A stretch of DNA of 64,000 bases from positions 1-64,000 of the forward strand of contig JBEKXU010000012.1 in NCBI GenBank assembly GCA_049511715.1. The letters are read 5' to 3'. A model generated the notes under the pieces. It did not search any database and was not told where the DNA came from. It saw nothing but the letters and a program-made list of their open reading frames with translations. This document shows, piece by piece, positions 1 through 10,045 of this stretch; position 1 is the first letter of the stretch, and each line of letters starts with the position of its first letter. The position numbers and the translations under genes were made by a program. This stretch comes from JBEKHT01 sp049511715. GTDB taxonomy: Bacteria > Chloroflexota > Anaerolineae > Anaerolineales > RBG-16-64-43.

Positions 1-1
1 G

Positions 2-364
2 CCTCTCGCGTTTATGAACCGCAACAGACATTTGGCCCTCTCGTCGCACGATGCGGGGCCGGGCGAGTTGCGGCAGCTGCTGGCGTACAAAGCGGAAGAC
101 GCTGGTCGCCGGATGGTTGCCGTGAACCCGTTCAACACCTCGCAGAGGTGCAGCGGGTGCGGCGATTGGGTTGAAAAGACTCTGGCAATTCGGGTTCACC
201 ACTGTCCTGCCTGCGGTCTCGTGCTCGACCGCGATGTGAATGCGGCCCGAAATATCCTGCATCTTGCTCTTGGCACTCTAGCTACTCCTACCGCCCGGAC
301 GGGGCGGGCAAAGCGTAACGTGACCCAACGGGGTGTGCGTGCTCTGCGAAGCTGTCCCCCTTAG
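2..364 (+). CDS. tnpB: TnpB (IS200/IS605 OrfB) C-terminal part, cut by window start
   Basis: This is the C-terminal end of a TnpB-type RNA-guided nuclease of an IS200/IS605 element; the frame is open to the window edge, so the N-terminus lies outside. Visible are the family signature before the zinc finger (LLAYKAEDAGRRMVAVNP), the TSQRCSGCG and HHCPACG knuckles forming a four-cysteine zinc finger, and the final RuvC motif DRDVNAARNIL with its catalytic aspartate. The last residues (QRGVRALRSCP) are encoded inside the conserved right end of the element, as is usual where the guide RNA scaffold overlaps the tnpB 3' end. No tnpA is visible. Whether the full gene is intact cannot be judged here. 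Confidence 0.88.
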   Translation, partial: PLAFMNRNRHLALSSHDAGPGELRQLLAYKAEDAGRRMVAVNPFNTSQRCSGCGDWVEKTLAIRVHHCPACGLVLDRDVNAARNILHLALGTLATPTARTGRAKRNVTQRGVRALRSCPP

Positions 365-381
365 GGGACAGAGAACGTCAC
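325..381 (+). repeat. Right end of the TnpB element / 3' end of its guide RNA scaffold
   Basis: A 57-bp segment starting CCAACGGGG and ending GAGAACGTCAC contains the stem-loop CTGTCCCC-CTT-AGGGGACAG. It recurs with one mismatch on the minus strand at 16451-16507, and similarity stops abruptly after GTCAC in both copies. That boundary is therefore the likely end of the IS right end and, by analogy with other TnpB systems, the junction between reRNA/omega-RNA scaffold and guide. The guide of this copy would start at 382. Confidence 0.72.
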
Positions 382-622
382 TCTATCCCCCGGTGGGCCG
401 ACTATGTCGTTGGGCACCGGTGGTCCGCAAACTCCCGCTCGGGCTCGATGAGAGGAGCTGTCTCGCGAACGGAAGGCTTCGCAACCTCCGGGTTCTCTTC
501 AGCCCAGCCTGGCAGGGCCCGGTCTGGCGGGTTTGATCTCCATGGGAAGGAAAGCGTTCTCCGGAATCGAGTTGAGGCTGTGGAGCTTCCCCGAGCCTGT
601 TCTTGGCTATGCAATGATCGGC

Positions 623-1387
623 TCAAGTTGCTTCTCGTATGCGGGAAGCGGCAGGGCGATCGACCTCGGGCTCCCAATCCCGGGGCAGAGAGATCTCTCT
701 CCATTCCCCTGGTTGCAAGCCATCGAGAGTCCAGGGGCCGATCGAATATCGGATCAGGCGCAGCGTGGGGAAACCTACCGCGGCGGTCAGGTGCCGCACC
801 ACGTGCTTTCGGCCCTCCCTAAGAGTGATCCTGAGCCAGGAAGTGGGAATGGATTGACGTTCCCGGATCGGAGGGTTCCTCGGCCAAACAGGGGGCGCCG
901 CATTGATCTCGGCCGCGCGGGCCCGGACGATTCCGCTTGGCAGTTGAACCCCGCCGAGGAGTAGCGAGAGATCCTCGGGACGAGGCCGGCCCTCGACTTG
1001 AACCCAGTAGGTCTTCGGGTTCTTGCTGCTTGGGTTGGCAATCAGGTGTTGAAGCCACCCGGAATCGGTCAGGAGCACGAGGCCTTCACTCTCATAATCA
1101 AGACGTCCCGCAGGGTAAACCTTCGCCACGGGAAGGAAGCTGGCCAGGGTCAGCCTCCCCATTCTGTCGGTGAACTGGCACAGGACGCGGTAAGGCTTGT
1201 TGAGCAGGACGAGATGTGGCACACCGGTCGGAAAGTTGGCCTTGGACGTCGGGAACCTCCCCTCGTGCGGAGCGGAGCCCGGACAGCGGCCGCACACAGG
1301 CCGCCCCTGCCCCGACCCCGCCGGGATCGCCCTCCTCTCCCCCTTGGCGCTTCCGGTTTGAGTCCATGCCATCTGTGCGGCCCGCAA
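623..1387 (-). CDS. rluE: 23S rRNA pseudouridine synthase, RsuA/RluE type
   Basis: Isomerises a uridine in rRNA, by homology the RluE position in 23S rRNA. The body from about residue 58 follows the RluE pattern closely: LVLLNKPYRVLCQFTD, then the catalytic-aspartate motif PAGRLDYESEGLVLLT, then YWVQVEG, PRNPPIRERQSIPTSWLRIT and the C-terminal EGRKHVVRHLTAAVGFPTLR. As in RluE there is no S4 RNA-binding domain. The first ~57 residues are low-complexity and unlike the family, so the true start is probably an internal GTG near the VPHLVLLN region, although no Shine-Dalgarno is obvious there. The specific RluE assignment is less sure than the family. Confidence 0.85.
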   Translation of the reverse strand: MRAAQMAWTQTGSAKGERRAIPAGSGQGRPVCGRCPGSAPHEGRFPTSKANFPTGVPHLVLLNKPYRVLCQFTDRMGRLTLASFLPVAKVYPAGRLDYESEGLVLLTDSGWLQHLIANPSSKNPKTYWVQVEGRPRPEDLSLLLGGVQLPSGIVRARAAEINAAPPVWPRNPPIRERQSIPTSWLRITLREGRKHVVRHLTAAVGFPTLRLIRYSIGPWTLDGLQPGEWREISLPRDWEPEVDRPAASRIREAT

Positions 1388-1524
1388 CTCGCGAAAGTTC
1401 CGCAGAGCCCCGGAAGTTGCCGCACACCTAAGATAGAATGGACGAGCCGGCGACCTGCGTGAATAATGATCGCGGGTTACTCCGCGACCAAGTGGAGCCT
1501 GTCCACATACGGAGGTGCCAGCTT

Positions 1525-1617
1525 ATGAACCAGCATATCACGATCGTCGGTCTGGACGTGCACAAAGCCCCTTCGTACGTACCTCAAAACGGCGCCTGGG
1601 TCAGGGAGAGGCCCTAG
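1525..1617 (+). pseudogene. Remnant of an IS110-like transposase N-terminus
   Basis: A 30-codon frame preceded by GGAGGTG begins MNQHITIVGLDVHKAP and stops at TAG. The phrase VGLDVHK is the hallmark first DEDD-motif segment of IS110-family transposases, and nothing downstream continues the protein. It appears to be a truncated insertion remnant that kept its ribosome binding site. An 82-codon minus-strand frame covers the same stretch and is judged to be a shadow. The segment is short, so the call is tentative. Confidence 0.42.
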
Positions 1618-2034
1618 GTTCGCGATGAGCGAGCAGATCGCCTGATCTTTCATCCGGGGAGGCGAACAGAGTCCCTTTCGATCGTTCTGGCGTGCCATGC
1701 AGGCGCCTCCTCGGATCATCTGCAAATCCTTTGCGGCAGGGCTTGCCGTGCACCGAGCTTGAGAGATCCCTCACCGCTCGGCCTCACCCGCCGAGCCCAC
1801 TCGTCCTCTATCCCCTGGAGTACAATTCGCACTCCCAAGGCGGTTCGAGAGACCCGCGTATTTGTCTGCAAGGTTCTCGTCAAGCCCTGCCACGACCGGG
1901 AGAAGAGCGCCGGTTAGGGCTTCTCTCCCGGCCGATACGCCCGACGGAGGCAAGCCAGGCGGCAGTGGGGGGCCAGGAGCTCATTGCCGACATTTCGGGG
2001 ACCGTTCAAGTCTCCGTAATGGAGAGACAGCCCG

Positions 2035-3750
2035 GTGATCCTGATTATCGTTACTTGGGTCGCATTGATACTGCTCTTCATCGGCGTTGGCCTCTTGGGC
2101 CGGAAGGCCTTCGGCTTGCCCGTGCAACGGGCCGAGGACCTGCTTTACGCCTTCTGGCTTGGCTGGGCCGCGCAAATCGCGTTTCTCCAGATTTTTCAAT
2201 TAGGGTTTCCCATCGGGCGGGCGGCGGTCCTCATCGTGGCTGCTGCCGGACTCGCTGGATGGCTGCTCTACCGCAAGCAGGTGGTGGAGCGGGTACGGGC
2301 GGCGGGGGCCTACTGGCCCCTACTGTTGGTTGCGGGCGGAATCGCGGCTTTGGTTTCCACCGAGGCCATGCGTCCGATTCAAGGAAGTGATACTCCGGCC
2401 TACCACCTGCCCACCGTGCTTTGGCTCCGAAACTTCCCGATCCTCCCGGGGCTGGGCAACCTGGAGCCGCGGCTGGCGTTCAACAACGCCTATTTCCTCT
2501 ACGCCGCTCTATTGGACTTTGGGCCCTTCCACAACAATTCCTACGAACTTGCTAACGGCCTGCTGTTGATGGCACTCATTTTGCTCTGCTTGGTTGGGAT
2601 TCGCCGGATTCTGCTCGGATCGGCAAGAGTGAACCCCGCTGACCTCTTCCTGGCTCTCTTCCTGGGGCCCTCGCTGGCCTTGATGAACAATGACAGGTTT
2701 CCGAGCCTGTCTCCTGATGTTGGCCTGTTTCCGTTGGGGGTCGTGCTCTGCTGCCAGGTGATCCGATTTCTCTCTGAGCCAGCCGAGCGCAGCGAGACCA
2801 ACTATCAAGTCTTCTGGATCTCGCTTGTGGCCGCCGCGGGCATGGCCGCCAAGCAATCCTTTATGGGACTCGGCCTCGCTGCCATTCTTCTCACGCTCGT
2901 GGTTTGGGGGATCCGATCGCGCCCCAAGGCCAGGATCTTCCGCTTCGGATCGCTCGTGATCCCCCTCGTCGCGGCTTCGGCCGTTCTTCTTCCTTGGGAG
3001 GCTCGCACCGTCGTCGTCAGCGGATACCTGGGCTACCCTACGACCTTCGGTCCGCTGGCGGTTGACTGGAGAATGCCCCTTCCCCTGGTTCAGCACGAGG
3101 AAAACTGGATACGGGCCCGCGCTCGCAACCCCGATGTTTCCCCCGGGACCGTCACCCTGAACGGCAACTGGCTTCCGGCTTGGTTCCAGAAACTGCCCAA
3201 CTCCATCACGGTGCCCTTGCAAGCCTCGGCCCTCCTGGCCATCGTGGCGCTGGCTACCCTGGATTATCGACGTCGGCCAAATCGACCGAGGACCCTGTGG
3301 CTGCTTCTGCTGTTGCCGGTGGGGGGACTAACCTTTTGGTTCTTCACGGCGCCGGCCTATCGCTTTGCTCTGGCCTCGTTCTGGATTCTCATGGTGGGGT
3401 TAGCCGTCTTGGTAGCCGAATCGGTTACGGGGCTTCAGGAGCAGCACCGCGGCCTGCTGGTCCTGATCGCCGTGCTGCTTGCATTATGGATATCCCCGTT
3501 CAGCCACCCCTACCTGACCGAGCGGCGATATTTGCTGCTGCCCCCGGATAATTCTCGGCTCCCGGCCTTTACGACTATGAAAACGGACAGCGGCTTGTCG
3601 GTTCACGTTCCCACAAACGATGAATGCTGGAGCACCCCGTTTCCTTGCACGGACCAATTCCATCCTTCTCTTGAATTGAGAACTCCGGGGGACATGTCCT
3701 CAGGGTTCAGAATCCATCCGGGCGCAGTCGATAGTTGGCCGGTGCAGTAG
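2035..3750 (+). CDS. Polytopic integral membrane protein, unknown function
   Basis: A 571-residue protein starting at GTG, with GGAGAG about eight bases upstream. Hydrophobic segments are spread from residue 1 to about 500: an N-terminal helix (ILIIVTWVALILLFIGVGLL), several in the middle (LILLCLVGIRRILL, LVIPLVAASAVLL) and near the end (GLLVLIAVLLALWIS). A soluble C-terminal tail of about 60 residues follows. The overall layout resembles membrane proteins of polysaccharide synthesis such as polymerase- or mannosyltransferase-like proteins, but no catalytic motif is recognised. The LCP glycopolymer-transfer protein lies convergent to it. Function is therefore unassigned. Confidence 0.6.
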   Translation: MILIIVTWVALILLFIGVGLLGRKAFGLPVQRAEDLLYAFWLGWAAQIAFLQIFQLGFPIGRAAVLIVAAAGLAGWLLYRKQVVERVRAAGAYWPLLLVAGGIAALVSTEAMRPIQGSDTPAYHLPTVLWLRNFPILPGLGNLEPRLAFNNAYFLYAALLDFGPFHNNSYELANGLLLMALILLCLVGIRRILLGSARVNPADLFLALFLGPSLALMNNDRFPSLSPDVGLFPLGVVLCCQVIRFLSEPAERSETNYQVFWISLVAAAGMAAKQSFMGLGLAAILLTLVVWGIRSRPKARIFRFGSLVIPLVAASAVLLPWEARTVVVSGYLGYPTTFGPLAVDWRMPLPLVQHEENWIRARARNPDVSPGTVTLNGNWLPAWFQKLPNSITVPLQASALLAIVALATLDYRRRPNRPRTLWLLLLLPVGGLTFWFFTAPAYRFALASFWILMVGLAVLVAESVTGLQEQHRGLLVLIAVLLALWISPFSHPYLTERRYLLLPPDNSRLPAFTTMKTDSGLSVHVPTNDECWSTPFPCTDQFHPSLELRTPGDMSSGFRIHPGAVDSWPVQ

Positions 3751-3986
3751 AGGGCCGAGGGCTGCCGAGCACGGGAGCTCGGCTTGTCCAGAGGCGCCTC
3801 GTCAGATTTCGTCCAGCCAGGATGGGAAGGAAGAGGAGCCCGAAAGGGAGCTTGACTCCCGTCCCGGCCCGAGATTTTGTTGGCGCGCGTCTTGGACGGC
3901 CTTTGCTTGGCCGAACCTGGGCGGTCGAACGCTGCGAGAGGAGAGGACCGGGTCCGAAGGGGCCCGGCCCCAGCAAGAGCCGAAGG

Positions 3987-5492
3987 TTAGCTGGAGGGAA
4001 CTCTCCAATTTGCGCCGAGGATCACCTGTACATCCGTCGTGCTTTGAAGATTGATCTGGCTCAGGTTGTTGCTCGGGTCCACCGCCAGGAGCTTCACGAG
4101 ATAGGCAACTGTGGAAGGCATCCCGGTCAAATCAACCACCTGGCTCGCCGCGTAGCCCCCCTGGGCATCCCCCACCGTGATATTGGCGTCAGAGAATCCT
4201 TGCTTGACGAGGTAATCCTTCGTCGCAGCAGCCATCCCCGAGACCCCCGATCCGTTCAGGATCTGGATCTTGGCCGCCTCCTGGACTGCCGCCTGCGTGG
4301 GGTTGGCCGAGGACGCGGACGGTCCGACCCCACCGGGCGAGAGAAATACCTGGTCGCGCAGCGCTCTGACGGCGTCCAAGTTGGGGATATCGACAGCGAG
4401 CCCGTTGATCTGGGTCAGCGACTGCAGCTGACCCGTGCTGATGATCCCCGTCTTGATGTTATTGCTCGTGATCCCCTTCGCTGTCCAGGCCAGGGAAATC
4501 GCCTGGTTCAGAGGCACATTGGTCTTCAGGCCCTGGGCGAAGGAATTGTAGAAATCGGGGGCCTCGAGGATCAAGTGGGGAAGCATGTTTAGCTGCAGCA
4601 CCTTGTCGCGGACGGCAAAGATCACCTGCTGCTGCCGTCGCGCACGGTCGAAGTCTCCTCCCGGTGTGTCGCGGTCCCGGGCGTAGGCGAGAGCCTGTGG
4701 CCCATTGAGGTGGTTCATCCCCTGCTTGAGGAGGTAGTCGTAGGTCTTTCCATTGTAGATGGTGTGGATCTTGAGCTCCCTTTCGGGCACATTGACATCG
4801 ATACCGCCGAGATTGTCGATGAAGTAGGTGAAGGTATTGAAATCGAGGACGACGTAGTAGTCGATGGGAATGCCGAGTAGCTGCTCCACCGTCTGCATGG
4901 CCAGGGCCGGCCCGCCGCCCGGAAGCTTGTAGGTCTCCGCGTCGAAGTACGCCGTGTTGATTTTGTCAAATCCGAACCCGGGAATATTTACCCACAGGTC
5001 GCGCGGAATGGACAGAACGCCTGCGGTCATGGCGACGGGATCCATACTGATCAGCATCATCGTGTCCGTGCGGGAAGGACCGCTCTCGGCCGGCTGGTTG
5101 ACGCGCACGTCCAGGCCCATGACGAGCACCGTTACCCGGTCCACGCCGTTCCAGGACTGGAAGGCCGGTCCGGAGATGCTTCCGGCCACCGGTGTCGATT
5201 CAGGAGGCAACGCCGAGGCTTGGGCGGCACTGGCGGGGGAGAATCCGCTCCCCGAATTCCCAACGGTTCGGTCCCCCAAGTTCCGCGTCAGGCTGTAGCC
5301 CAGATAAGCAATCGCCCCGAGCACGACCAGGTATGCGATCATCAGGATAACGAGCGCACGGTCGCCGATCCCCAGGCGAACGCTCAGCGCACTGGGTGGG
5401 CGCGGGAGGCGAGGCGTTGGTTCTGGGGAAGTTGCCGCAGATAGTTTCTCGAGCTTGGGCTTGTGTGATTTCGGCGTCGGAAGGTATGACAT
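3987..5492 (-). CDS. LytR-CpsA-Psr (LCP) family cell-wall glycopolymer transferase
   Basis: LCP proteins move undecaprenyl-linked polymers onto the cell wall. A cytoplasmic Pro-rich N-terminus (1-45) is followed by one membrane helix (about 47-68) and an extracytoplasmic LCP domain (about 120-320). That domain shows the family motifs SRTDTMMLISMDP, IPRDLWVNIPG, DFNTFTYFIDNLGGIDV and the arginine-rich YARDRDTPGGDFDRARRQQQ, which bind the pyrophosphate lipid. Residues 395-490 (IQILNGSGVSGMA onward) form a LytR_C domain. Length (501) is normal. What polymer it handles is not evident from the neighbours, apart from the polytopic membrane protein facing it. A role in cell-envelope assembly is likely. 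Confidence 0.9.
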   Translation of the reverse strand: MSYLPTPKSHKPKLEKLSAATSPEPTPRLPRPPSALSVRLGIGDRALVILMIAYLVVLGAIAYLGYSLTRNLGDRTVGNSGSGFSPASAAQASALPPESTPVAGSISGPAFQSWNGVDRVTVLVMGLDVRVNQPAESGPSRTDTMMLISMDPVAMTAGVLSIPRDLWVNIPGFGFDKINTAYFDAETYKLPGGGPALAMQTVEQLLGIPIDYYVVLDFNTFTYFIDNLGGIDVNVPERELKIHTIYNGKTYDYLLKQGMNHLNGPQALAYARDRDTPGGDFDRARRQQQVIFAVRDKVLQLNMLPHLILEAPDFYNSFAQGLKTNVPLNQAISLAWTAKGITSNNIKTGIISTGQLQSLTQINGLAVDIPNLDAVRALRDQVFLSPGGVGPSASSANPTQAAVQEAAKIQILNGSGVSGMAAATKDYLVKQGFSDANITVGDAQGGYAASQVVDLTGMPSTVAYLVKLLAVDPSNNLSQINLQSTTDVQVILGANWRVPSS

Positions 5493-6089
5493 TTATCCCT
5501 TTGGCCCTCCACAGGCACCGCCATGGTGCCGATTTTCAAGAGTGTGATTATAACCCGGGCAAGGGGCTGGGTCGCGCATTGGAGCGGCAGAGACGAACGG
5601 CAACCCAACCAACGGGCCCCGGCCTCCCCGATCTCTTCCCTGTAGAAAGGCTTTGAAACGGCCGGGCTCGGTCTGGGGCTGTGTAAGACGGAAATGGACG
5701 AGGGCGAGCCCGAAGTCCGCGCTCCCTCTATCCACCATCTCTCTTCAGGAAACAGGAGGCTACGGCCGCGCAAATACGCGCTGGGTTCCTCTTGGGGGAG
5801 AATTTGGGTGCTATCCCAGTGTCCCGTACAAAAGACTGGACACAGGGATGCGGATTGGAAATGGTGGGATTCGTGCGAGCCCAAGTGCCGCCCCAGTTGA
5901 ACGCGGCGGAACGAAACGTGACGGAACGCCGGTTTGTGAGGACCAAGAGTTCCCCCGCAACGGACCCCGGAAGCGGCCCCGGACCCTGCGTCTGGGGTTC
6001 GTCCCGGGGCTGCACCCGGGGTTCGAAAGATCTCCTCCGGCGCGTCCGCAAGACGACACGCGACAAAGTCTGATGTCGTTTACGCGGCC
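5493..6089. other. Gene-free stretch
   Basis: Several overlapping open frames exist on both strands, but none has a ribosome binding site, a recognisable motif or protein-like composition. No tRNA or terminator could be made out. Confidence 0.5.
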
Positions 6090-6704
6090 CTAGGAAGCGC
6101 GAAGGCCTTGCACCAGGAGCCTGGCAGCGAAGGCGACCAGAAGTAGTCCGCAAGCCACAAAGAGGAATCTCTGAAAGCGCCTCCCCAGCAATCGCCCCCC
6201 CCGGAAGGAAGCTGCGGACAAGAGAGTGTCCCAGACTAGATCGCACGACCAGTGCGAACTCGCCAGGGCAACGAAACCCCAGGTTCCGTAGCTGACCGAA
6301 CTCAGGATCAGGTTAGCGCCGATGGTCCCCCACCAAACATAGAAATAGGGGTTGCCCAGGGTCAAAAGAACTCCCAGCAGAAGCGGAGATCCCTCCGAAA
6401 CCCGTAGGACCTTGGGAGGATTTCCTTGCGGCCGCAGCATCCCCGCGGCCATGATCACAAGGAAAATTGCGCCTGCAATGCTGATTCCTGTCCGGAGGTG
6501 GGGCAATTGCAGGAGGCGGCTGAGGCCGAAAAGGACGGCGGTCATGAGGGGGATTTCAACGATCCCGTGACCGATCGCCAGGAATGCGCCTAGGTGCGGA
6601 TCCTCGCTACCCCTTCCGATAGCGACCGCGGTAATGGGCCCGGGAGCCATGACCCCCGAAAGGGATATCAGGACGGCTGTGGCTATGAAGGCGAGCATGC
6701 CCAC
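6090..6704 (-). CDS. LysE/RhtB-family exporter
   Basis: A small inner-membrane exporter, by family a carrier for amino acids or related small molecules. The N-terminus has the LysE signature: a first helix, then the G-V-M-A-P-G-P segment (SLSGVMAPGPITAVAIGRG) and AFLAIGHGIVEIPLM. The other helices lie at about 65-85, 112-135, 140-160 and 178-198. TLGNPYFYVWW matches the conserved NPK/NPY loop after the third helix. Length (204) is typical. The start could be GTG at 6704 or ATG at 6698. The gene stands alone, so the substrate cannot be inferred. Confidence 0.82.
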   Translation of the reverse strand: MGMLAFIATAVLISLSGVMAPGPITAVAIGRGSEDPHLGAFLAIGHGIVEIPLMTAVLFGLSRLLQLPHLRTGISIAGAIFLVIMAAGMLRPQGNPPKVLRVSEGSPLLLGVLLTLGNPYFYVWWGTIGANLILSSVSYGTWGFVALASSHWSCDLVWDTLLSAASFRGGRLLGRRFQRFLFVACGLLLVAFAARLLVQGLRAS

Positions 6705-6948
6705 TGAGAAACAGGAGTTTGACTAGGCTCACTCTCAGCCCGCAAGCGGTCACGTCGAGCAGTTAGTGAGCGCTCGATCTGCTCACGGGAGGCCTGCGCC
6801 CATGATTCGACCGCCTCGAATTGCGCCTGGGCCTTTCCCCCTGCGCTTCCGGCCAGGCCGATTCGCCCGTCGACCCAGAGCCTGATGCCCGCGAGGGCTG
6901 GCCGCTGTGCGACAATCGGGGGTCGGAAAGCTCATTGACGATCCTTGG

Positions 6949-7569
6949 TCACGCCGCATCCTGTTCATCGGCGACCAGTGAGCTGGCCCGTTTCGGATCG
7001 GATGGGCTCCCGCTGATCTCAACCTGGATATCGGTGACCTGGACTCGGGAGTTGCGAAGCCGACGAGTAAGTGTCTCCAGGTACCCTGCCGCGTTCCGTT
7101 TCATGAGAACCGGCAGCGGGTCGGGCATCTCCTCCGGCAAACCCAGGGGAAGCCGCGTTTGCACCGCCTCCCCCTTCAGCTTGCGGATTTCCAGCTCCAA
7201 CTTTTGGCGATTGAGGCGCAGGTTATATACCTTCTCAACCACTTGAAGGACAGACCAAGCAGCCGTAGCAACAGATGCCGCCGCGCCCCCGGGCGCCGCG
7301 ATGGTGGTGATGACTTCCAACGGAGAATGCAGGCGAATGGCCCGCACCACCATCCGGTCAGCGGGAAGCAGGGGGCGTCCCTTGCGATAGAGGCAGAAGC
7401 GGGAGAAGCGATATGACTTGTACTCGGGGTCCGTCCCAAGGCGGAGAATCTCGTACAGCGATACGAAATCATACAGAAACAGAGCAACCTCAGCCACCTC
7501 GGGGGTCCGGCCGACATCTGCCTTGATCGTCAGGATCAGCCTCTGAGCTGGCGTGGATTTTGGGGACAT
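6949..7569 (-). CDS. Conserved hypothetical protein
   Basis: A 206-residue protein with a good ribosome binding site (GAGGT, eight bases before ATG). It has an N-terminal alpha/beta-looking part (ALFLYDFVSLYEILRLGTD, YRFSRFCLYRKGRPLL), a Gly/Ala-rich middle helix (APGGAAASVATAAWSVLQVVE) and a charged, probably coiled-coil stretch (LRLNRQKLELEIRKLK). No catalytic motif or known domain is recognised. The pattern recalls a family of hypothetical proteins seen beside signalling or effector genes, but that is a memory-level impression. It is isolated, with gene-free DNA on both sides. Confidence 0.62.
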   Translation of the reverse strand: MSPKSTPAQRLILTIKADVGRTPEVAEVALFLYDFVSLYEILRLGTDPEYKSYRFSRFCLYRKGRPLLPADRMVVRAIRLHSPLEVITTIAAPGGAAASVATAAWSVLQVVEKVYNLRLNRQKLELEIRKLKGEAVQTRLPLGLPEEMPDPLPVLMKRNAAGYLETLTRRLRNSRVQVTDIQVEISGSPSDPKRASSLVADEQDAA

Positions 7570-8005
7570 GGGACGACCTCGTCAGAGCTGCGATCCGCGG
7601 GACCGCCAGCAACCGTTGCGGCCGAGGAGATCTGGAATTCCGGGTGGCACGGCCCCCCAAGAGCCACGATCGGCTCCCTCTGGGAAGATGTCACCGGTTG
7701 CCCGCCCAAAGGGAGCCCGACGGCCACGAGAGTCGGACGGCAGGGCTGCCTTGGACCGACCCTGCGCTTGGGTCTCGGACAAATGCTTTCCCAGAACCTC
7801 ACCCGCTGCTCGATTGTAGACCTTCCTGCCAGACCCCGGCGCTCATCTCAGCCTGGAAGTTGTACTGCAAAGTTCTTCGACAGAATCTTTACCGGGCCGC
7901 CCGCAAATGGAAAATGGCCGGTCCCCTTGCCTCGCCGGCGGTGGCCTGTCAGCCCCCAGGGTCCTGTCACCTTGGCGGCGGCTGGCGGTGCCTGACTGTG
8001 CAAGA
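7570..8005. other. Gene-free stretch
   Basis: No supported gene, RNA or repeat is visible. The overlapping frames are GC-rich shadows without ribosome binding sites. Confidence 0.5.
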
Positions 8006-8503
8006 CTAGAGTACCCTGCGTCCCAAAATGATCAAATCCCCCTCGACTTTGTCGAGCTTGGCAATTTTGGGCAGGTAACCCCACGGCCGGAACTGGAACT
8101 TGCCGAAGAGTGAGAGGCTCGCAGCATTGTGGGCGAAAACCAAGGCCAGCAACGTCTCCAGGCCCAGGGTAGGAGATTGATCCACTGCCCTCGCCAGCAG
8201 GGCTTGCCCCAGACCCTGGCGTCGATGGTTCGAGGAAACATACAGGCTGATTTCAGCTGTTGAGGCGTAGGCGGGCCGACCGGAAAAGGCGGGGGAAAAG
8301 CTGAGCCAGGCGACGATCTCGATGCCGCTTTCGCACACCCAAAGAGCATAGCGCTGCGGTGAATGCCTTCCAAACCAGTCGCGCCGTGAGTCGACGGTGA
8401 TTGGTTCCGTGTCCGCGGTCGCCTGGCGTGTCGGTATGGAGTCGTTGTAGATCGCGACGATCGCGGGAAGATCTCCCTCGCGGGCATCTCGGATCAGAGG
8501 CAT
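8006..8503 (-). CDS. GNAT acetyltransferase, phosphinothricin-acetyltransferase-like
   Basis: A 165-residue GNAT enzyme that transfers acetyl from acetyl-CoA. It begins IRDAREGDLPAIVAIYNDSI, the typical start of the PAT/Bar subgroup, and carries AEISLYVSSNHRRQGLGQAL, the acetyl-CoA pyrophosphate-binding motif A (RRQGLG). The segment FAHNAASLSLFGKFQFRPWG is the conserved C-terminal strand-helix. The ATG at 8503 is chosen over the frame's upstream ATG because AGGGAG lies six bases before it and homology begins there. The substrate may be an amino-acid-like compound; the gene stands alone. Confidence 0.85.
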   Translation of the reverse strand: MPLIRDAREGDLPAIVAIYNDSIPTRQATADTEPITVDSRRDWFGRHSPQRYALWVCESGIEIVAWLSFSPAFSGRPAYASTAEISLYVSSNHRRQGLGQALLARAVDQSPTLGLETLLALVFAHNAASLSLFGKFQFRPWGYLPKIAKLDKVEGDLIILGRRVL

Positions 8504-10045
8504 GTTTCTCCCTTGGGGCGAGCTTCCGCACTGTCCCACTCGAGTGGTTGTGGGTTCATCTATGCATTGTAGAACGAAGTCTGAGGTCCGGGACACCCGC
8601 TTTCCGAGATCGGGGGCCAGCCCCATCCCCGAGAGCAGGGTGAAGCTGGACGTTTGGCCTGCTCAACCTGAGGGGCCGCGTCAAGGCCGGTGTGCAGCGA
8701 GTAGAGGACTTGCAGCTCGCGGCAATAGCTCTCGCGTGATGGGCGTTGCTGAGCTTCGAGTGGATTCCTGGGATTCCCAGAAACACCGGCGGCAACACCT
8801 CTCGGGATCGGCGGTTCTTTGCCAGGGCGAATAACGGCTGCAGGCGAAGCCGGCCGCAGGCGAGGCGGGATTTCCTCAGATAACTTGAGGTGGCAGCATG
8901 ATACTCACAAGGACACGTGCGAGCAGCAACGAGCAGCACAAGTTGACCAGCGTGTAGATCTGCAACGAGATCCGAATACCGCGCCGTTACCCTTCCTAGC
9001 GAAAAAGGGTTCCGATGAAGCGGAGAGCGAGCAACGCCCTTCCTTGTGGAAAGGCGGCCTGCATCGTCAGGGCCTAGGCCTCACCCCCCAGCAGGACAAC
9101 CCCAAGGGCAAGGGGACCCGCTCGGATGCGTGGCGCGGCGATCCCGGAGCGGAGAAAACTGCCGCTCAAAGCAGGGCCCGGTGCCGCCCAAGAGCAAGCC
9201 GCCAGAAGGGACGGCAAGAGAGGGGCAAAGTAGCTGCGGGGAAAGAGCTTCCCGGGAGATTGGACAGGAAGGTGGGTGAGAAGGAGGGCCGAGGCGCAGC
9301 GACCGCCGCTGGACGCACCCAGGGCTCCGGACAGCGGCCTGCAAGCCATTTCGGCCAAGGCCGACTCTTCCAGAGCGCCGTGAACGGCCCGGTTAAATAG
9401 GCAGCACACCGTTGCGCCGAACATAAAGCGAGAGCAAGCGAGGGCGAGAATGACGAACGCCCTCCAGACTCCAGCAGAATGCCCAAGCGTGGTCCAGACG
9501 ATGGCCATGGGTGACTCCCTTTGAGGCTTCTTCCGCTGTGCGGGCGTGGTGATGGGCGAGAGTCGCGCCGGTCCGGCCCCGTCCAGCTACTCGCGCATTA
9601 TGAACCCCCCATCCCAAGGGCAGCAGGGAAGAACCGGAGCCGCTCTTTCGGGAAGACTTGGCTCAGATTCTCCCAACCTCTTATTCCCAACCTTTTCATT
9701 TTGGACCTTGGGGCATCTTGTGGAAATGCATTTCGTCCGCGAGGGAGTTACGGGAATGGCTTGATCCAAGCTGCTCTGGGACAGGGTGGACCAGTGGACG
9801 GTGCCTTGCGGTTGCACCGGCTGGTTTCCCCTCTATGGAGCTGAAAGGTGCGGAGCCAAGCCGCTTGCCACGTGCGGAGGGCATAGTGCCAGGGAAGCCA
9901 TCCCGCTCCGTCCCAGGCTCAAGCCTGGGAATTGAATTCAGGCGGCCAGCGGTGCGTTGGCGTGCTTGGCGCTGCCAGCCGCATGCGGGGAAGGAAGGAA
10001 CTCACCGGCGCCTGCGCTCGGGGCCATAATCGGCTTCGAGGGGCC
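8504..10045. other. Long gene-free stretch with one strong hairpin
   Basis: About 1.5 kb without a convincing gene. Open frames at 8819-9400 (plus) and 9074-9508 (minus) are low-complexity, lack domains and overlap each other. The only clear structure is the perfect hairpin TCCCAGGCT-CA-AGCCTGGGA at 9911-9930. It lies 115 bases past the end of the ferric-reductase operon on the minus strand and could end its transcript, although no T-run follows. The region may be decayed coding DNA. Confidence 0.45.

Noticed and set aside
1477..1725. 82-codon minus-strand frame
   Set aside because: The plus strand at the same place reads an IS110-type N-terminus with a ribosome binding site, so the minus frame is likely a shadow.
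8819..9508. Open frames on both strands in the 8.5-10 kb gap
   Set aside because: They overlap each other, are low-complexity and match nothing recognisable.
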